NCBI RefSeq assembly: GCF_900182985.1
Contig: NZ_FXUY01000001.1
Coordinates: forward strand, 2,046,001-2,110,000
Length of the DNA: 64,000 nt
Source: Pseudomonas helmanticensis
Lineage (GTDB): Bacteria > Pseudomonadota > Gammaproteobacteria > Pseudomonadales > Pseudomonadaceae
Reading direction: 5' to 3'
Shown piece after piece: positions 46,957 through 55,824 of this stretch. A program made the translations under genes and the position numbers. The notes under the pieces are model-generated. The model made no database searches, had not been told where the DNA came from, and worked only from the letters and a program-made list of their open reading frames with translations. How positions within the stretch are numbered: the stretch's first letter is position 1; every line of letters starts with the position of its first letter.

Positions 46957-47979
46957 ATGCAAGCAATCACACGTCTGACCCTGGCCGGTCTGGCCCTGCT
47001 CTCTTCTACCGCCGGGGCGGCCGAGGCACCGATTCAACCGAAGGTAGTGCTGATCACCATGTTCGCCCCCGAGGCGCAAAACTGGATTGATCGTCTGCAG
47101 CTGAAGCAGGAAATCCGCGTACCGGGTCTGTCCGCCGAGTACCCGAACATCCGCTGCAATGCGCAGCAGGTGTGCCTGTTGACCACTGGCATGGGCCAGA
47201 CCAACGCCGCCGCCTCGACGCTCGCACTGGCGTTGTCGCCGAAATTCGACTTGCGTAAAAGCTATTTCCTGATCGCTGGTATCGCCGGGATCAGCCCGAA
47301 ACACGGGACCATCGGCACCGCCGCATGGGCGCATTATCTGGTGGAATTCGGCACGCAGTGGGAGATCGATTCACGCGATGCACCGTCGACCTGGCCGACC
47401 GGTTATCTGGGCATCAACAGCAAAAGCCCGAACGAAAAACCGCCGCTGGACTACAAGACTGAAGTGTTCGAACTGAACGCGAAACTGCAAGACAAAGCCT
47501 TCGCCCTCAGCCACAAGGTCGAACTGAGCGAGAGCAAGGAATCGGCGGCGTGGCGCCTGAAATATCCGTCGGCGCCGGCCAATCAGCCACCCGTCGTTAC
47601 CCGTTGCGACACACTGGCCGGCAACACCTGGTTTTCCGGCACGCGCCTGAGCGAACGGGCCGAGGTCTGGACCAGACTGCTGACCGACAACAAGGGCGAA
47701 TATTGCACGACGCAGCAGGAAGACAACTCGACCTATGAGGCGCTATTGCGCGCCAGTCGTGAAGGGCTGGTGGATGTACAGCGCCTGGCGGTGGTGCGCG
47801 CCGGCTCCGATTTCGACCGCCCTGAACCGGGCGGCAGTGAGGTAGATAACTTGCTCAAATATGCTGACCAAGGTGGATTTGTGCCGGCGCTGGAAAACCT
47901 TTATCGCGCAGGGAATCCGCTGGTGCAGGACATCCTCAAGCACTGGTCGGCCTGGGAAAACGGCGTTCCCGCCCCTTAA
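46957..47979 (+). CDS. Purine nucleoside permease (NUP family)
   Basis: A 340-residue periplasmic protein. The signal peptide ends TAGAAEA. VVLITMFAPEAQNWID, GMGQTNAAASTLALALS and LIAGIAGISPKHG match the NUP family, which shares the fold of nucleoside phosphorylases; FDRPEPG and NLLKYADQGGF lie near the C-terminus. It is thought to bind or transport purine nucleosides (the fungal members are permeases); a periplasmic binding or cleaving role is possible. AGGAGG lies before the ATG. It works with Tsx. Confidence 0.9.
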   Translation: MQAITRLTLAGLALLSSTAGAAEAPIQPKVVLITMFAPEAQNWIDRLQLKQEIRVPGLSAEYPNIRCNAQQVCLLTTGMGQTNAAASTLALALSPKFDLRKSYFLIAGIAGISPKHGTIGTAAWAHYLVEFGTQWEIDSRDAPSTWPTGYLGINSKSPNEKPPLDYKTEVFELNAKLQDKAFALSHKVELSESKESAAWRLKYPSAPANQPPVVTRCDTLAGNTWFSGTRLSERAEVWTRLLTDNKGEYCTTQQEDNSTYEALLRASREGLVDVQRLAVVRAGSDFDRPEPGGSEVDNLLKYADQGGFVPALENLYRAGNPLVQDILKHWSAWENGVPAP

Positions 47980-47992
47980 GACCAACACAAAT

Positions 47993-48087
47993 CCCTGTGG
48001 GAGCTGGCTTGCCAGCGATGGCGGCGGAACAGGCGAGGAATTACTGCCTGGACTGACGCTATCGCTGGCAAGCCAGCTCCCACAGGT
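47993..48087. repeat. Inverted repeat pair, class C
   Basis: CCCTGTGGGAGCTGGCTTGC and its mirror GCAAGCCAGCTCCCACAGG, between convergent genes; probable shared terminator. Confidence 0.9.
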
Positions 48088-48115
48088 TTTAGGGTTTTAA
48101 GGAGATCTTGGTGGG

Positions 48116-49072
48116 TCAGGGAATGAGGATGACTTTGTCACCGCCACCCTGATTCACCTCGGCGTAACGTGCCAGGCCGTCGGCCAAAGGCGACTCGACC
48201 AACCCCTCCGGCAGCGGCAGCAAGCCTTCATCGAAGAACCGCCCGAATTGCTCCAGCATCGCCGCGCAGGCGGCAACGCCGTACAACAGCGAATTGATCC
48301 CGACCACCGAACCACCCTTGCGGTACAGCGCCAGTGCCGGCAGTTGTACCTGTCCGTCGACCGGTGCGGCGATGATTGCAATGCGTCCGAACGTGGCCAA
48401 CGCCGCCACCGACGCTGGCAGCCAGAAACCGGTGGTGTCGAAGATCACATCGGCACCGTCGCGATATACCGCGTGGACCTGCGCACCGAGGTCTTCGGGT
48501 TTATCCAGTTGAATCGTCTGATAACCCTGCGCCTGCAAATCCTTGACCTGCTCGGGGCGTCGCGCTGCTGCCAGCAATTGCGCTCCGCGCACTTTCGCCA
48601 AGGCCAATGCTGCCGTCGCCACCGCGCCGCCGCCGATCACCAGCAAACGGGTTTCGGCGCTGACCAGACTGCGTTCCAGTGCATCCCATGCGGTGGTGTA
48701 CGGCACGCCGAGGCTGGCGGCCTGGCTGAAACTCAAGTGCGAGGGTTTGTGCGCCACGCCATTGGCCGGCAGTTTGACGAATTGCGCGTGGGAACCGTCG
48801 GCAAAGAAACCCAGCTCACGACCGGTGCCCCAGACTTCCTGACCGATCAGCGCCTGCGGGCCTTCGACCACCACCCCGGCGAAATCCCGACCGGGGATGC
48901 GTGGCAACGTGGTGTAAGGAAAACGGCCGAGGACATTCTTCACGTCGCTGGGGTTGAGGCCGGCAGCCTTGATCTGCACCAGAATTTCGTCAGGGCCGGC
49001 CACCGGCGTCGGCACCTCGACGTAGCGCAGGGAGGACAGGTCGCCGGTTTTATCGAATTGCAGTGCTTTCAT
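48116..49072 (-). CDS. Zinc-independent quinone oxidoreductase / MDR-family dehydrogenase
   Basis: A 318-residue medium-chain dehydrogenase/reductase. The N-terminal GroES-like domain has AAGLNPSDVKNVLGRFP and PRIPGRDFAGVV; the zinc-ligand cysteines of alcohol dehydrogenases are absent. The nucleotide-binding domain has LLVIGGGAVATAALALAK. It probably reduces quinones or enones with NADPH. I chose ATG 49072 (MKALQFDKTG); a GTG 15 bases upstream is possible. It follows the XapX gene by 30 bases in the same operon. Confidence 0.9.
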   Translation of the reverse strand: MKALQFDKTGDLSSLRYVEVPTPVAGPDEILVQIKAAGLNPSDVKNVLGRFPYTTLPRIPGRDFAGVVVEGPQALIGQEVWGTGRELGFFADGSHAQFVKLPANGVAHKPSHLSFSQAASLGVPYTTAWDALERSLVSAETRLLVIGGGAVATAALALAKVRGAQLLAAARRPEQVKDLQAQGYQTIQLDKPEDLGAQVHAVYRDGADVIFDTTGFWLPASVAALATFGRIAIIAAPVDGQVQLPALALYRKGGSVVGINSLLYGVAACAAMLEQFGRFFDEGLLPLPEGLVESPLADGLARYAEVNQGGGDKVILIP

Positions 49073-49102
49073 GGGGACATCCACCAAAGGAGAAAAGAAA
49101 AT

Positions 49103-49276
49103 TCAGGACAACCAACCCGACACCAGTTGCCGGCCCATCGGCCACAACTGCTCACCGGCGAGCATGCCGAGCAAACCGACCAGCGCGATGGCCGGCGGCG
49201 CGGGCGAACGGAAGTCGAGCGCGCCATACAACAGGCCGACGCCCAGACCGATGGCCAGCGAAATCAGATAGTTCAT
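49103..49276 (-). CDS. Small membrane protein, XapX-like
   Basis: 57 residues with two hydrophobic stretches, NYLISLAIGLGVGLLYGAL and PPAIALVGLLGMLAGEQ, joined by a short DFRSPAP turn. This is the XapX-domain layout (DUF1427). Such peptides often sit beside efflux or oxidoreductase genes; the function is unknown. First gene of a two-gene operon with the quinone oxidoreductase. Confidence 0.8.
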   Translation of the reverse strand: MNYLISLAIGLGVGLLYGALDFRSPAPPAIALVGLLGMLAGEQLWPMGRQLVSGWLS

Positions 49277-49372
49277 GGGGAGCAACTCCGCCGCTTGAAG
49301 GAATGAGCAGAGTCTAGGGAATCGGGCGCGAAGGCATCGGCCAACGACTTCTGAATTTCGGCCAAATTCTCA

Positions 49373-49460
49373 CCTGTAGGAGCTGCCGCAGGCTGCGATC
49401 TTTTGATGTTGATGTTAAAAAACAACATCAACAGATCGCAGCCTGCGGCAGCTCCTACAC
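49373..49460. repeat. REP inverted pair, class A, overlapping the AraC-gene stop
   Basis: Convergent class A REPs. On the minus strand the right arm begins GTGTAGGAGC, which gives the last Val codon and the TAG stop of the AraC-family gene. Confidence 0.9.
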
Positions 49461-50246
49461 GCTTACGGTTTGGGTGGTGTTGAATTGTGAGGGGGCGACG
49501 CCCAGTTCGCGGCGGAACATGTCGCTGAAGCTGCTGGGGGAGTAGCCGAGTTCGCGGGCGATGACACTGACCGCCACGCCCTGAATCAATTCCGCCACCG
49601 CCGTCGCCAGTTGCACCTGGCGCCGCCATTCGGCAAAGCCCATGCCGAGGCCATCCTTGAACAACCGCGCCAACGTGCGCACGCTGGCCCCGGCATTTTC
49701 CGCGTGCTGCTCAAATGGAATCTCCAGCGACGGCGCCGCCATCACCGCCTGACACAGATTCATCAGACGCCGATCGGAGTCATCCGGCAGCGGGATCTTC
49801 AACTGCGAACGCCGTGCGCGTTTCAGCTCCAGCAACGCGAGGCCGACCAACGCCTCGTAATAGGCCGGCTCGCCACTGTCGCCCTGCTCCACCAGCCCGA
49901 CGATCAACTCGCGCAGCAAACCACCGACTTCAATCACCTGCACGGTCTGATCCAGCGTCGCCGCCAGCGCCGGGCGCAAGTAGATATTGCGCATCTGCAG
50001 ATCCGAGACCACACGAATCCCGTGTGGCACACCGGGCGGCAACCACACCGCACGCTGCGGCGGCACCACCAGCGCTTCATGCGGCGTCTCGACCCACATC
50101 ACCCCGCTCATCGCATACAGCAACTGCCCCCAGACATGCTCATGCGGTTCGATGAACAAGCCACGCGGATAGGTCCGCGCCACACGTTGCACGGGCACAT
50201 CGGTGTCACTCAGATCGGGGGGCGCGGCGAGGGCCATGGCGAGCAT
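49455..50246 (-). CDS. AraC-family transcriptional regulator
   Basis: A 263-residue regulator. The N-terminal cupin-like part (EPHEHVWGQLLYAMSGVMWV, PPQRAVWLPPGVPHGI) probably senses a small molecule, and the C-terminal double HTH contains ASVRTLARLFKDGLGMGFAE and SVIARELGYSPSSFSDMFRR. It probably controls the XapX-oxidoreductase operon downstream on the same strand. The final Val and the stop TAG are inside a REP arm. Confidence 0.92.
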   Translation of the reverse strand: MLAMALAAPPDLSDTDVPVQRVARTYPRGLFIEPHEHVWGQLLYAMSGVMWVETPHEALVVPPQRAVWLPPGVPHGIRVVSDLQMRNIYLRPALAATLDQTVQVIEVGGLLRELIVGLVEQGDSGEPAYYEALVGLALLELKRARRSQLKIPLPDDSDRRLMNLCQAVMAAPSLEIPFEQHAENAGASVRTLARLFKDGLGMGFAEWRRQVQLATAVAELIQGVAVSVIARELGYSPSSFSDMFRRELGVAPSQFNTTQTVSV

Positions 50247-50382
50247 TCATTGGGGTTGGCGGAGACAGCATGGTAACCAGTGCATCGATGCGTCGCCAAT
50301 GATAGATACCGTCGGACAATCCGAATGAATTTTCCCGTGGCGCCGCGATCCTTCTATTACCACAGGGAGGAATACGGGCTTT

Positions 50383-50610
50383 ATGAACAACGCAAAACTC
50401 TACGTCATCGAATACACCCTTCACGGCGCCGCCAAGTCGTTCATTATCCGCTCGGACAAAATGGACAACGCCGAGGCTTGGCACTGGGCGAGCTGCGACG
50501 CCGGCGTCGGGCGAATCCCGCGATTTGGCCGGGAAAAGGTGCAGAAAACCAGCAAACCGATGGCGGAAAAATTCGGCGTCGAAAATGTCGTGTGGCGACC
50601 GACCAGCTAA
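50383..50610 (+). CDS. Conserved 75-residue Pseudomonas protein (DUF6555-like)
   Basis: Starts MNNAKLYVIEYTLHGAAKSF and contains MDNAEAWHWASCDAGVG. It looks like a compact cytoplasmic domain and resembles a small Pseudomonas-restricted family that I believe is DUF6555. GGGAGG lies 14 bases upstream, slightly far. Function unknown. It is followed 39 bases later by another small gene on the same strand. Confidence 0.75.
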   Translation: MNNAKLYVIEYTLHGAAKSFIIRSDKMDNAEAWHWASCDAGVGRIPRFGREKVQKTSKPMAEKFGVENVVWRPTS

Positions 50611-50649
50611 GCTTTGCGCAGCGATCGGCAACATTCGGGGGAATGCACA

Positions 50650-50922
50650 ATGAGCAACATCTGCAGCGCGGCGCATCTGGACTACGGCCTCGACACGCTC
50701 TTTGGGCGGATTACCAAAAGCGTGGATTGTCGCGTGGGTCTGGAAGCGGTCGAAGATGATCCGTTTCGTTTCGCGCTGAGAGTCCCCGCGCCGTTACCCG
50801 AGGATCTCGATCAGGCGCAGACCGTGGTGGTCAGGGTTGAAGGCCGACGGCTGCAAGGGACGGTGCGGCATACCGAGCGCATGGATGATGCGAGTTTGAA
50901 ACTGGAAGTGGAGCCTGATTAG
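50650..50922 (+). CDS. Hypothetical 90-residue protein
   Basis: Starts MSNICSAAHLDYGLDTLFGR and is rich in short beta-like runs (FRFALRVPAPLPED, VVVRVEGRRLQGTV). No known motif. The position right after the 75-residue protein gene and the shared terminator suggest a two-gene unit. The stop codon lies in the loop of the terminator hairpin. Confidence 0.65.
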   Translation: MSNICSAAHLDYGLDTLFGRITKSVDCRVGLEAVEDDPFRFALRVPAPLPEDLDQAQTVVVRVEGRRLQGTVRHTERMDDASLKLEVEPD

Positions 50923-50936
50923 GCTCCACTTTTTTT
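50908..50936 (+). terminator. Intrinsic terminator with the stop codon in its loop
   Basis: GTGGAGCC-TGATTA-GGCTCCAC followed by TTTTTTT. The left arm is the last coding part and TAG at 50920-50922 is at the loop end. Confidence 0.9.
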
Positions 50937-50946
50937 GTGGCCGCGG

Positions 50947-51114
50947 TTATTTGGGATGCGCGCAATGGCAGCCCTTGCTTGAGCACTCTTCGCCACTCTT
51001 GTGGTGGTGCGCGCAGGCTTCGCAACAATAGTGTTTACCGTGCACGGCGTAGGCATGTTCGCCTTCCTTGATGGTGCACTTGCACCCGGGGCAATCGCAT
51101 TTTCTATCAGGCAT
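50947..51114 (-). CDS. Bacterial metallothionein
   Basis: 55 residues with ten Cys (CDCPGCKC at 6-13, CCEAC at 30-34, Cys44, and CHC at 49-51) and several His in HGKHYCCEACAHHH. This is the SmtA/PflQ2 type that binds zinc, cadmium and copper in the cytoplasm. A good AAAGGAG lies 10 bases before ATG 51114; an upstream extension is unlikely. The gene is convergent with the preceding small-protein unit. Confidence 0.93.
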   Translation of the reverse strand: MPDRKCDCPGCKCTIKEGEHAYAVHGKHYCCEACAHHHKSGEECSSKGCHCAHPK

Positions 51115-51172
51115 GGAACAGACTCCTTTTTGGGTGGTTGTCTGAGGCTTTATAGGCAAGCCTTGATAACCA

Positions 51173-51206
51173 GTGTAGGAGCTGCCGCAGGCTGCGATCT
51201 TTTGAT
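51173..51206. repeat. Single class A REP
   Basis: One REP arm, GTAGGAGCTGCCGCAGGCTG then CGATCTTTTGAT, with no partner nearby. A GGGATT-type simple repeat follows. Confidence 0.85.
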
Positions 51207-51270
51207 TTTGTTTGGGATTTGGATTGGGATTGGGATTGGATTGAGATTGGGGATTGGATTGGGTTTGGGG
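51207..51270 (+). repeat. GGGATT / GGATTG microsatellite-like tract
   Basis: Imperfect repeats of the kind GATTGGGATTGGGATTGG form a strongly G- and T-rich strand, next to the single REP. Confidence 0.75.
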
Positions 51271-51409
51271 GCATATCCGTTGCTGCGGGTGCTGCCGCTG
51301 ACGGTTTCGCTCTTACAGCGACTCACTTTTCCAAACGCCGAAAAGTAAGCAAAAGGCTTTGCCCCGGCGTACGGCACTTCGCTGAGGCTCAGTGTTCCCT
51401 CGCTACGGT

Positions 51410-51965
51410 GTCCATCCGGGGGCATCGCCTACGGTTTGCTTCGCTGCACCTCCTCTCGATGTATGCGGCTGCGCCGCACGGCGCTGCGCGCCTACCCCCG
51501 GATGAACACCTACGCTCGGCCTGCCGAAGGGGCAAAAGATCAAAAGCCAAAGCAAGATCAAGAGCCAGAGCCAGAGCCAGATCAAGAGCCCCTCACCCTA
51601 GCCCTCCCGAAACGTCGGACCGCCCGTAGGGAGAGGGGACTGACGGCGTGGACTGGAAGAGATACGCCGACGTGCGATTCCGTGTTGAACTCAGGCTTTG
51701 AAAAGCCCAAAAATCGGCTCCCTCTCCCTCGGGAGAGGGCTGGGGTGAGGGGCAGCAACAACGCAAATCAAAAGCCGAACACCCACGCTCTTCACCACTC
51801 AATAGGCCGAGTGTCAGCTCGCCTGCTCCTGATCTTGATCCACGGGCGACGTCGGAAGGCTGAGTGGAGGGATTGATCCGGGGGTGGGAGCGCGGCGACC
51901 GTTTGGCGCAGCCAAACCCATCGAGAGGAGGTGCAGCGCAGCAAACCGTAGGCGATGCCCCCCCG
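51410..51965. repeat. Composite intergenic repeat with large inverted ends
   Basis: Left arm 51410-51515 and right arm 51865-51965 are complementary for about 100 bases; the outer 46 bases (GGGGGCATCGCCTACGG, CTGCACCTCCTCTCGATG) match at all but two positions. Between them lie a GCCAGA-type simple repeat (51553-51590) and a CCCTCACCCTAGCCCT element. The 860-base stretch 51115-51974 has no credible gene. Confidence 0.75.
51590..51752. repeat. Palindrome-ended repeat of CCCTCACCCTAGCCCT type, copy 2
   Basis: 163 bases, the same family as 27562-27738. Here the CGAAACGTCGGACCGCCC segment is near the left end, while in copy 1 its complement is near the right end. Confidence 0.75.
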
Positions 51966-51974
51966 AAAATAAAA

Positions 51975-52427
51975 TCACCCAGCCGAACGCGAACTCCGAT
52001 ACATAAACACCAAAGCCAACCCCAGACACCCCATCGCCAAAACCCGACTCGAAGAAAGCTCAATCGCCGGATTCCCCAACCAGCCAAAGTTATCAATCAA
52101 CATGCCCATCCCCAACTGCCCGACAATCACCGCCACAGTAGCCACAGCCGTCCCCACCACTGGCACCGCACCCACCATCACCATCATGTAAACCACCCCG
52201 AACAACGCCCCTGTCAGCTGCCACTTCGGCACATCCAACAGACTCACCGCCTGCGCCGGTTCAAAAAACAAAATCAACAACCCGGTCACCACCGCACCCA
52301 CCGCAAACGTCAGCAAACTACTGCGCAACACCCCGACGGTCTCGCCCAGACGCCCATTGATCGCCGCCTGCACACTCAACACCGCACCGGCCAACACCAC
52401 CACCGCCAACAAAATAACCAGACCCAT
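51975..52427 (-). CDS. YdcZ/DUF606-family half-size transporter, second of a pair
   Basis: 150 residues with five hydrophobic segments, of the short DMT type (DUF606). AINGRLGETVGVLRSSLLTF, PKWQLTGALFGVVYMM and VGQLGMGMLIDNFGWLG are family pieces. It presumably forms a heterodimer with the upstream gene product in the inner membrane. The stop of the upstream gene lies four bases before its start, so translation is coupled. Substrate unknown. Confidence 0.88.
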   Translation of the reverse strand: MGLVILLAVVVLAGAVLSVQAAINGRLGETVGVLRSSLLTFAVGAVVTGLLILFFEPAQAVSLLDVPKWQLTGALFGVVYMMVMVGAVPVVGTAVATVAVIVGQLGMGMLIDNFGWLGNPAIELSSSRVLAMGCLGLALVFMYRSSRSAG

Positions 52428-52430
52428 CAC

Positions 52431-52916
52431 TCACCCCCGCGCAATCAGAACCAACGCCACCACAATCAACCCCAACGCCAGCCAACGCTCAGCATTGACC
52501 TTCTTGCGCGCCGCGCCGAACCAGCCAAAGTGGTCGATCAGCACACTCTTGCCGACCTGCCCGGAGAGGATCGCAATCATCGTCATCGCAATGCCGATAT
52601 GCGGCGTCGCCAACGTCAACACCACGACATACATCGGCCCGAGAAATCCGCCGATCAACTGCCAGCGCGGCAACGTGTTCAGCGCCGGGCCTTTTTGCGG
52701 ACCGGCGAACAGCAGCAGCAAAAACAGGATCGCCGAGCCCACGCCAAAGATGCTCAACGTCGCCCACAGATGCCCGACCTGCACACCCAACGGCCCGAGC
52801 AACCCCGCCTCCACCGACAAGCCCATGCCCGCCAGGATCACCAGCGGCAGGAGCAACAAGCGCAACCACGACCGCGCCACCGGCGCCGCGACAGCGCCTT
52901 CATCCAACGTCTGCAT
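52431..52916 (-). CDS. YdcZ/DUF606-family half-size transporter, first of a pair
   Basis: 161 residues, paralog of its neighbour, with a longer N-terminal tail before the first helix. Matching pieces are PRWQLIGGFLGPMYVVVL and SGQVGKSVLIDHFGWFG. Dual genes of this family suggest antiparallel subunits of one transporter. It is divergent from a LysR gene across 113 bases, so that regulator is the likely controller. Confidence 0.88.
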   Translation of the reverse strand: MQTLDEGAVAAPVARSWLRLLLLPLVILAGMGLSVEAGLLGPLGVQVGHLWATLSIFGVGSAILFLLLLFAGPQKGPALNTLPRWQLIGGFLGPMYVVVLTLATPHIGIAMTMIAILSGQVGKSVLIDHFGWFGAARKKVNAERWLALGLIVVALVLIARG

Positions 52917-53029
52917 AACTCAACTTCCACGCAAGTAATCGATGGCGCGGATTATCGGCTGGCGTCGCTGTGCGATAAATGGGAGCATCCGGACAACACT
53001 TTTGCGCAATACGCACAGCAGGACAGATC

Positions 53030-53965
53030 ATGCACGGGCTCAACGAACTCGGATTCAAAGCGCTAAGGCTGTTTGTGGCGGTGCTCGACCATGGCAGTTT
53101 TTCCGAAGTCGCTCGCCGCGAGGGCGTGGCGCCCTCTTCGATTTCCCGGCAGATTCAATTGATGGAGCAAGCGCTGAACCAGCAATTGCTCTACCGCCAC
53201 ACCCGCGCCGTGAGCCCGACCGAAGCCGGGCGCCTGCTCGGTCATCACGCGCGACTGCTGCTGGTGCAACTGGAGGAAGCCGGGCAAGCCTTGCAGGAAC
53301 AGCAAAGCGAACCCACCGGCCTGGTGCGAATCAACGCCCCGGTGGTGTTCGGCCAGCGTCATTTGACGCCGTGGCTGGGCCAGTTGTGCGCGCGCTATCC
53401 AAAGCTGCAACTGGATATCCAGCAGACCGACCATTACGTCGATCCCTTGCAGGAAGGTGCAGATCTGCTGTTTCGCATCGGCCCGCTGCACGATTCGAGC
53501 ATGCAGGCGCGGATTCTGGCGCCGCATCGCTTTCAGGTCGCGGCCAGCCCAGCGTATCTCAAGCGCCACGGCGCACCGCAACATCCCGAGGATCTCGCGC
53601 AGCATCAATGCCTGGCCTATAAGGGTGCGACGGGGCAGCAACGCTGGTTTTTCCGTCGTGACGGGGAGGATTGGACGCCCTACTCGGTTAAAGGTCCGAT
53701 CACCGGCAACCATGCCGACACGCTGACGCAAGCCGCCGAACAAGGGTTGGGGCTGGTGATGTTTCCGTCATGGCTGATTGGTGAAGCGGTGCGCGAAGGC
53801 ACGCTGGTGCCGGTGCTGCGGGAGTATCAGGTGTCGAACAGCCTGGAACCGCAGCAGATCGCGGTGCTCTGGCCGGGGAGTCGACGGTTGTCGGTGAAGG
53901 TGCGCACGGTGATCGACTTCTTCATCGAATGCTTCGGGGAAGTGCCCTACTGGGACAGGCCTTGA
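53030..53965 (+). CDS. LysR-family transcriptional regulator
   Basis: A 311-residue regulator. The N-terminal winged HTH is FVAVLDHGSFSEVARREGVA then SSISRQIQLME, and the C-terminal substrate-binding domain includes ADLLFRIGPLHDSSMQARIL and AEQGLGLVMFPSWL. This pattern is the CrgA-like group. AGGA lies 7 bases before ATG 53030. Divergent from the YdcZ pair, which it probably regulates. Confidence 0.93.
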   Translation: MHGLNELGFKALRLFVAVLDHGSFSEVARREGVAPSSISRQIQLMEQALNQQLLYRHTRAVSPTEAGRLLGHHARLLLVQLEEAGQALQEQQSEPTGLVRINAPVVFGQRHLTPWLGQLCARYPKLQLDIQQTDHYVDPLQEGADLLFRIGPLHDSSMQARILAPHRFQVAASPAYLKRHGAPQHPEDLAQHQCLAYKGATGQQRWFFRRDGEDWTPYSVKGPITGNHADTLTQAAEQGLGLVMFPSWLIGEAVREGTLVPVLREYQVSNSLEPQQIAVLWPGSRRLSVKVRTVIDFFIECFGEVPYWDRP

Positions 53966-53971
53966 TTTCCA

Positions 53972-54058
53972 ATGTAGGAGCTGCCGCAGGCTGCGATCTT
54001 TTGATCTGGTTTTTAACAATCAAGATCAAAAGATCGCAGCCTGCGGCAGCTCCTACAT
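53972..54058. repeat. REP inverted pair, class A
   Basis: Convergent class A REPs between the convergent LysR and chemoreceptor genes. Confidence 0.9.
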
Positions 54059-54064
54059 AGGGTC

Positions 54065-55747
54065 TTAAATGCGGAACTGGCCGACCAGTTTGCCCAGGCG
54101 CTGGCCGAGGTCTGCGAGGCTGCGCGATGTCTGTGCACCCAACTGGGTTTCATCGGCAACGTTATCCACCGCCACCGCGATCTGATGCACGCTGCGGTTG
54201 ATCTCTTCGGCCACCGCCGTTTGTTCCTCGGCCGCACTGGCGATCTGCGCGTTCATCGAGTTGATCGTCGCAATCAGCTCGGCCATCGCATCCAGCGATG
54301 CACCGGCCTGATTGGCCTGTTGCGAAGTGCCGTCACCGGCCTCGCTGGAACGACGCATCGCCTCGACTGCCTGCTGGGTGCCCGCCTGCAAGCGATCGAT
54401 CATCCCCTGAATTTCCTGCGTGCTGATCTGTGTGCGACTGGCCAATGCGCGCACTTCATCCGCCACCACGGCAAACCCGCGACCGGCCTCACCGGCGCGC
54501 GCTGCCTCGATCGCCGCGTTCAATGCCAGCAGGTTGGTCTGTTCGGCAATCGAGCGAATCACCCCAAGCACGCCGACAATCGAGGTCACGTCCTGCTGCA
54601 GACTGTCGAGCGACACGCCGCTGCTGCGGATGTCATCGACCAGCGCATGAATCTGCTTGATGCTGCCAGCCACCACGCGCTTGGCGCTCTGGCCTTCCTC
54701 ATCGGTCTGCTGGGCGGCGACGGCGGCGTTCTGCGCGCTCTTCGCCACTTCCTGCGCGGCCGCGGACATTTCGTTGATCGCCGTGGCGACCTGATCGGTC
54801 TCGTGACGCTGACGTTCCATTGCCTGATCCGAACGCTGGGCCTGATCGGACACCTGCGTGACCAGACCAGTCAGTTGCGTGGTCATCTCGGTGATCTGCC
54901 GCACCAGGCCATGGATCTTGTCGACGAAACGGTTGAACGAGCCGGCCAGTTCACCGAGTTCATCCTGGCTGGTGATGTTCAGCCGACGCGTGAGGTCGCC
55001 CTCACCCGCCGCGATGTCGTCAAGGTTGGCCTTCATCAAATTCAGCGGACGTAAAATGGTGTTGGCCAGCAACATCCCCGCTGCCGCAATCACCAGCAGC
55101 ACCACCACCGCGACGCCAACGATGCTCAGCACCACGCCTTGCATGCGTTCCTGCACCTGCGCTTCAACCAGCGCCACTTGCGCTTCGATGCCATCGAGGT
55201 TGACCGACGTACCGACCGCCATGTCCCACTTGGCCAGGTATTCGGTGTAGCCGAGTTTCGGCACCAACACCTGCGCATTGCCCGGCAGCGGCGAGCTGTA
55301 TTGCAGATAGTGCGTGCCGTCCTTCGCCACACTCACCAGACCACGGTTGACGTAGACGCCGTTCGGGTCGCGATTGTCCTTGAAGCTTTTGCCCACGCCT
55401 TCGGGGTCGTTGGCCTTGAACAGGCGCACGGTCTCGGAGTCGTAGCCGAAGAAGTAACCGTCCTTGCCGTAACGAATGCCCGAGAGCAATTTGATCGCCT
55501 GCGCGCGCGCCTCGGCATCACCGGGAGCAGCAGCGTCGTACAGCGGTTTGATCGTGGTCATGGCCACGGCGACGTAACTTTGCAGGGTCGCTTTGGCATC
55601 GCCGAGCAAGCGTTCGCGGGTCTGCTCGACCTCTGTGTGCGCCTGTTCCTGGAGGATGAACAGTGTGGTCAGACTGATGACCAACGCAAAGAGCAATACC
55701 GGAAGAACGGCGAGGGAGAGGACTTTAGCCTTGAGGCTCAGGCGCAT
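54065..55747 (-). CDS. Methyl-accepting chemotaxis protein with single Cache domain
   Basis: 560 residues. Membrane helix 1 is at about 9-32. The periplasmic sCache domain (about 35-195) contains [11 protein letters not shown] and a TSVNLDGIE turn. Helix 2 is at about 205-228, HAMP at 229-282, and the signalling domain has the conserved hairpin tip [20 protein letters not shown]. It should sense a small molecule in the periplasm and signal to CheA/CheW. Ligand unknown. The start at ATG 55747 is chosen by the helix position; the ribosome site is weak. Confidence 0.94.
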   Translation of the reverse strand: MRLSLKAKVLSLAVLPVLLFALVISLTTLFILQEQAHTEVEQTRERLLGDAKATLQSYVAVAMTTIKPLYDAAAPGDAEARAQAIKLLSGIRYGKDGYFFGYDSETVRLFKANDPEGVGKSFKDNRDPNGVYVNRGLVSVAKDGTHYLQYSSPLPGNAQVLVPKLGYTEYLAKWDMAVGTSVNLDGIEAQVALVEAQVQERMQGVVLSIVGVAVVVLLVIAAAGMLLANTILRPLNLMKANLDDIAAGEGDLTRRLNITSQDELGELAGSFNRFVDKIHGLVRQITEMTTQLTGLVTQVSDQAQRSDQAMERQRHETDQVATAINEMSAAAQEVAKSAQNAAVAAQQTDEEGQSAKRVVAGSIKQIHALVDDIRSSGVSLDSLQQDVTSIVGVLGVIRSIAEQTNLLALNAAIEAARAGEAGRGFAVVADEVRALASRTQISTQEIQGMIDRLQAGTQQAVEAMRRSSEAGDGTSQQANQAGASLDAMAELIATINSMNAQIASAAEEQTAVAEEINRSVHQIAVAVDNVADETQLGAQTSRSLADLGQRLGKLVGQFRI

Positions 55748-55824
55748 TGTGGGGCTCACTCTTTTGGTTTTATTGGCGTGGTTAAAGGCTTTAACGGCAC
55801 GCAAAAGCAAAAGTTGAACCCGCA

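Noticed and set aside
51219-51876. Open frames in the repeat island between metallothionein and YdcZ genes
   Set aside because: They translate simple repeats and inverted arms, with no ribosome site and no protein-like composition.
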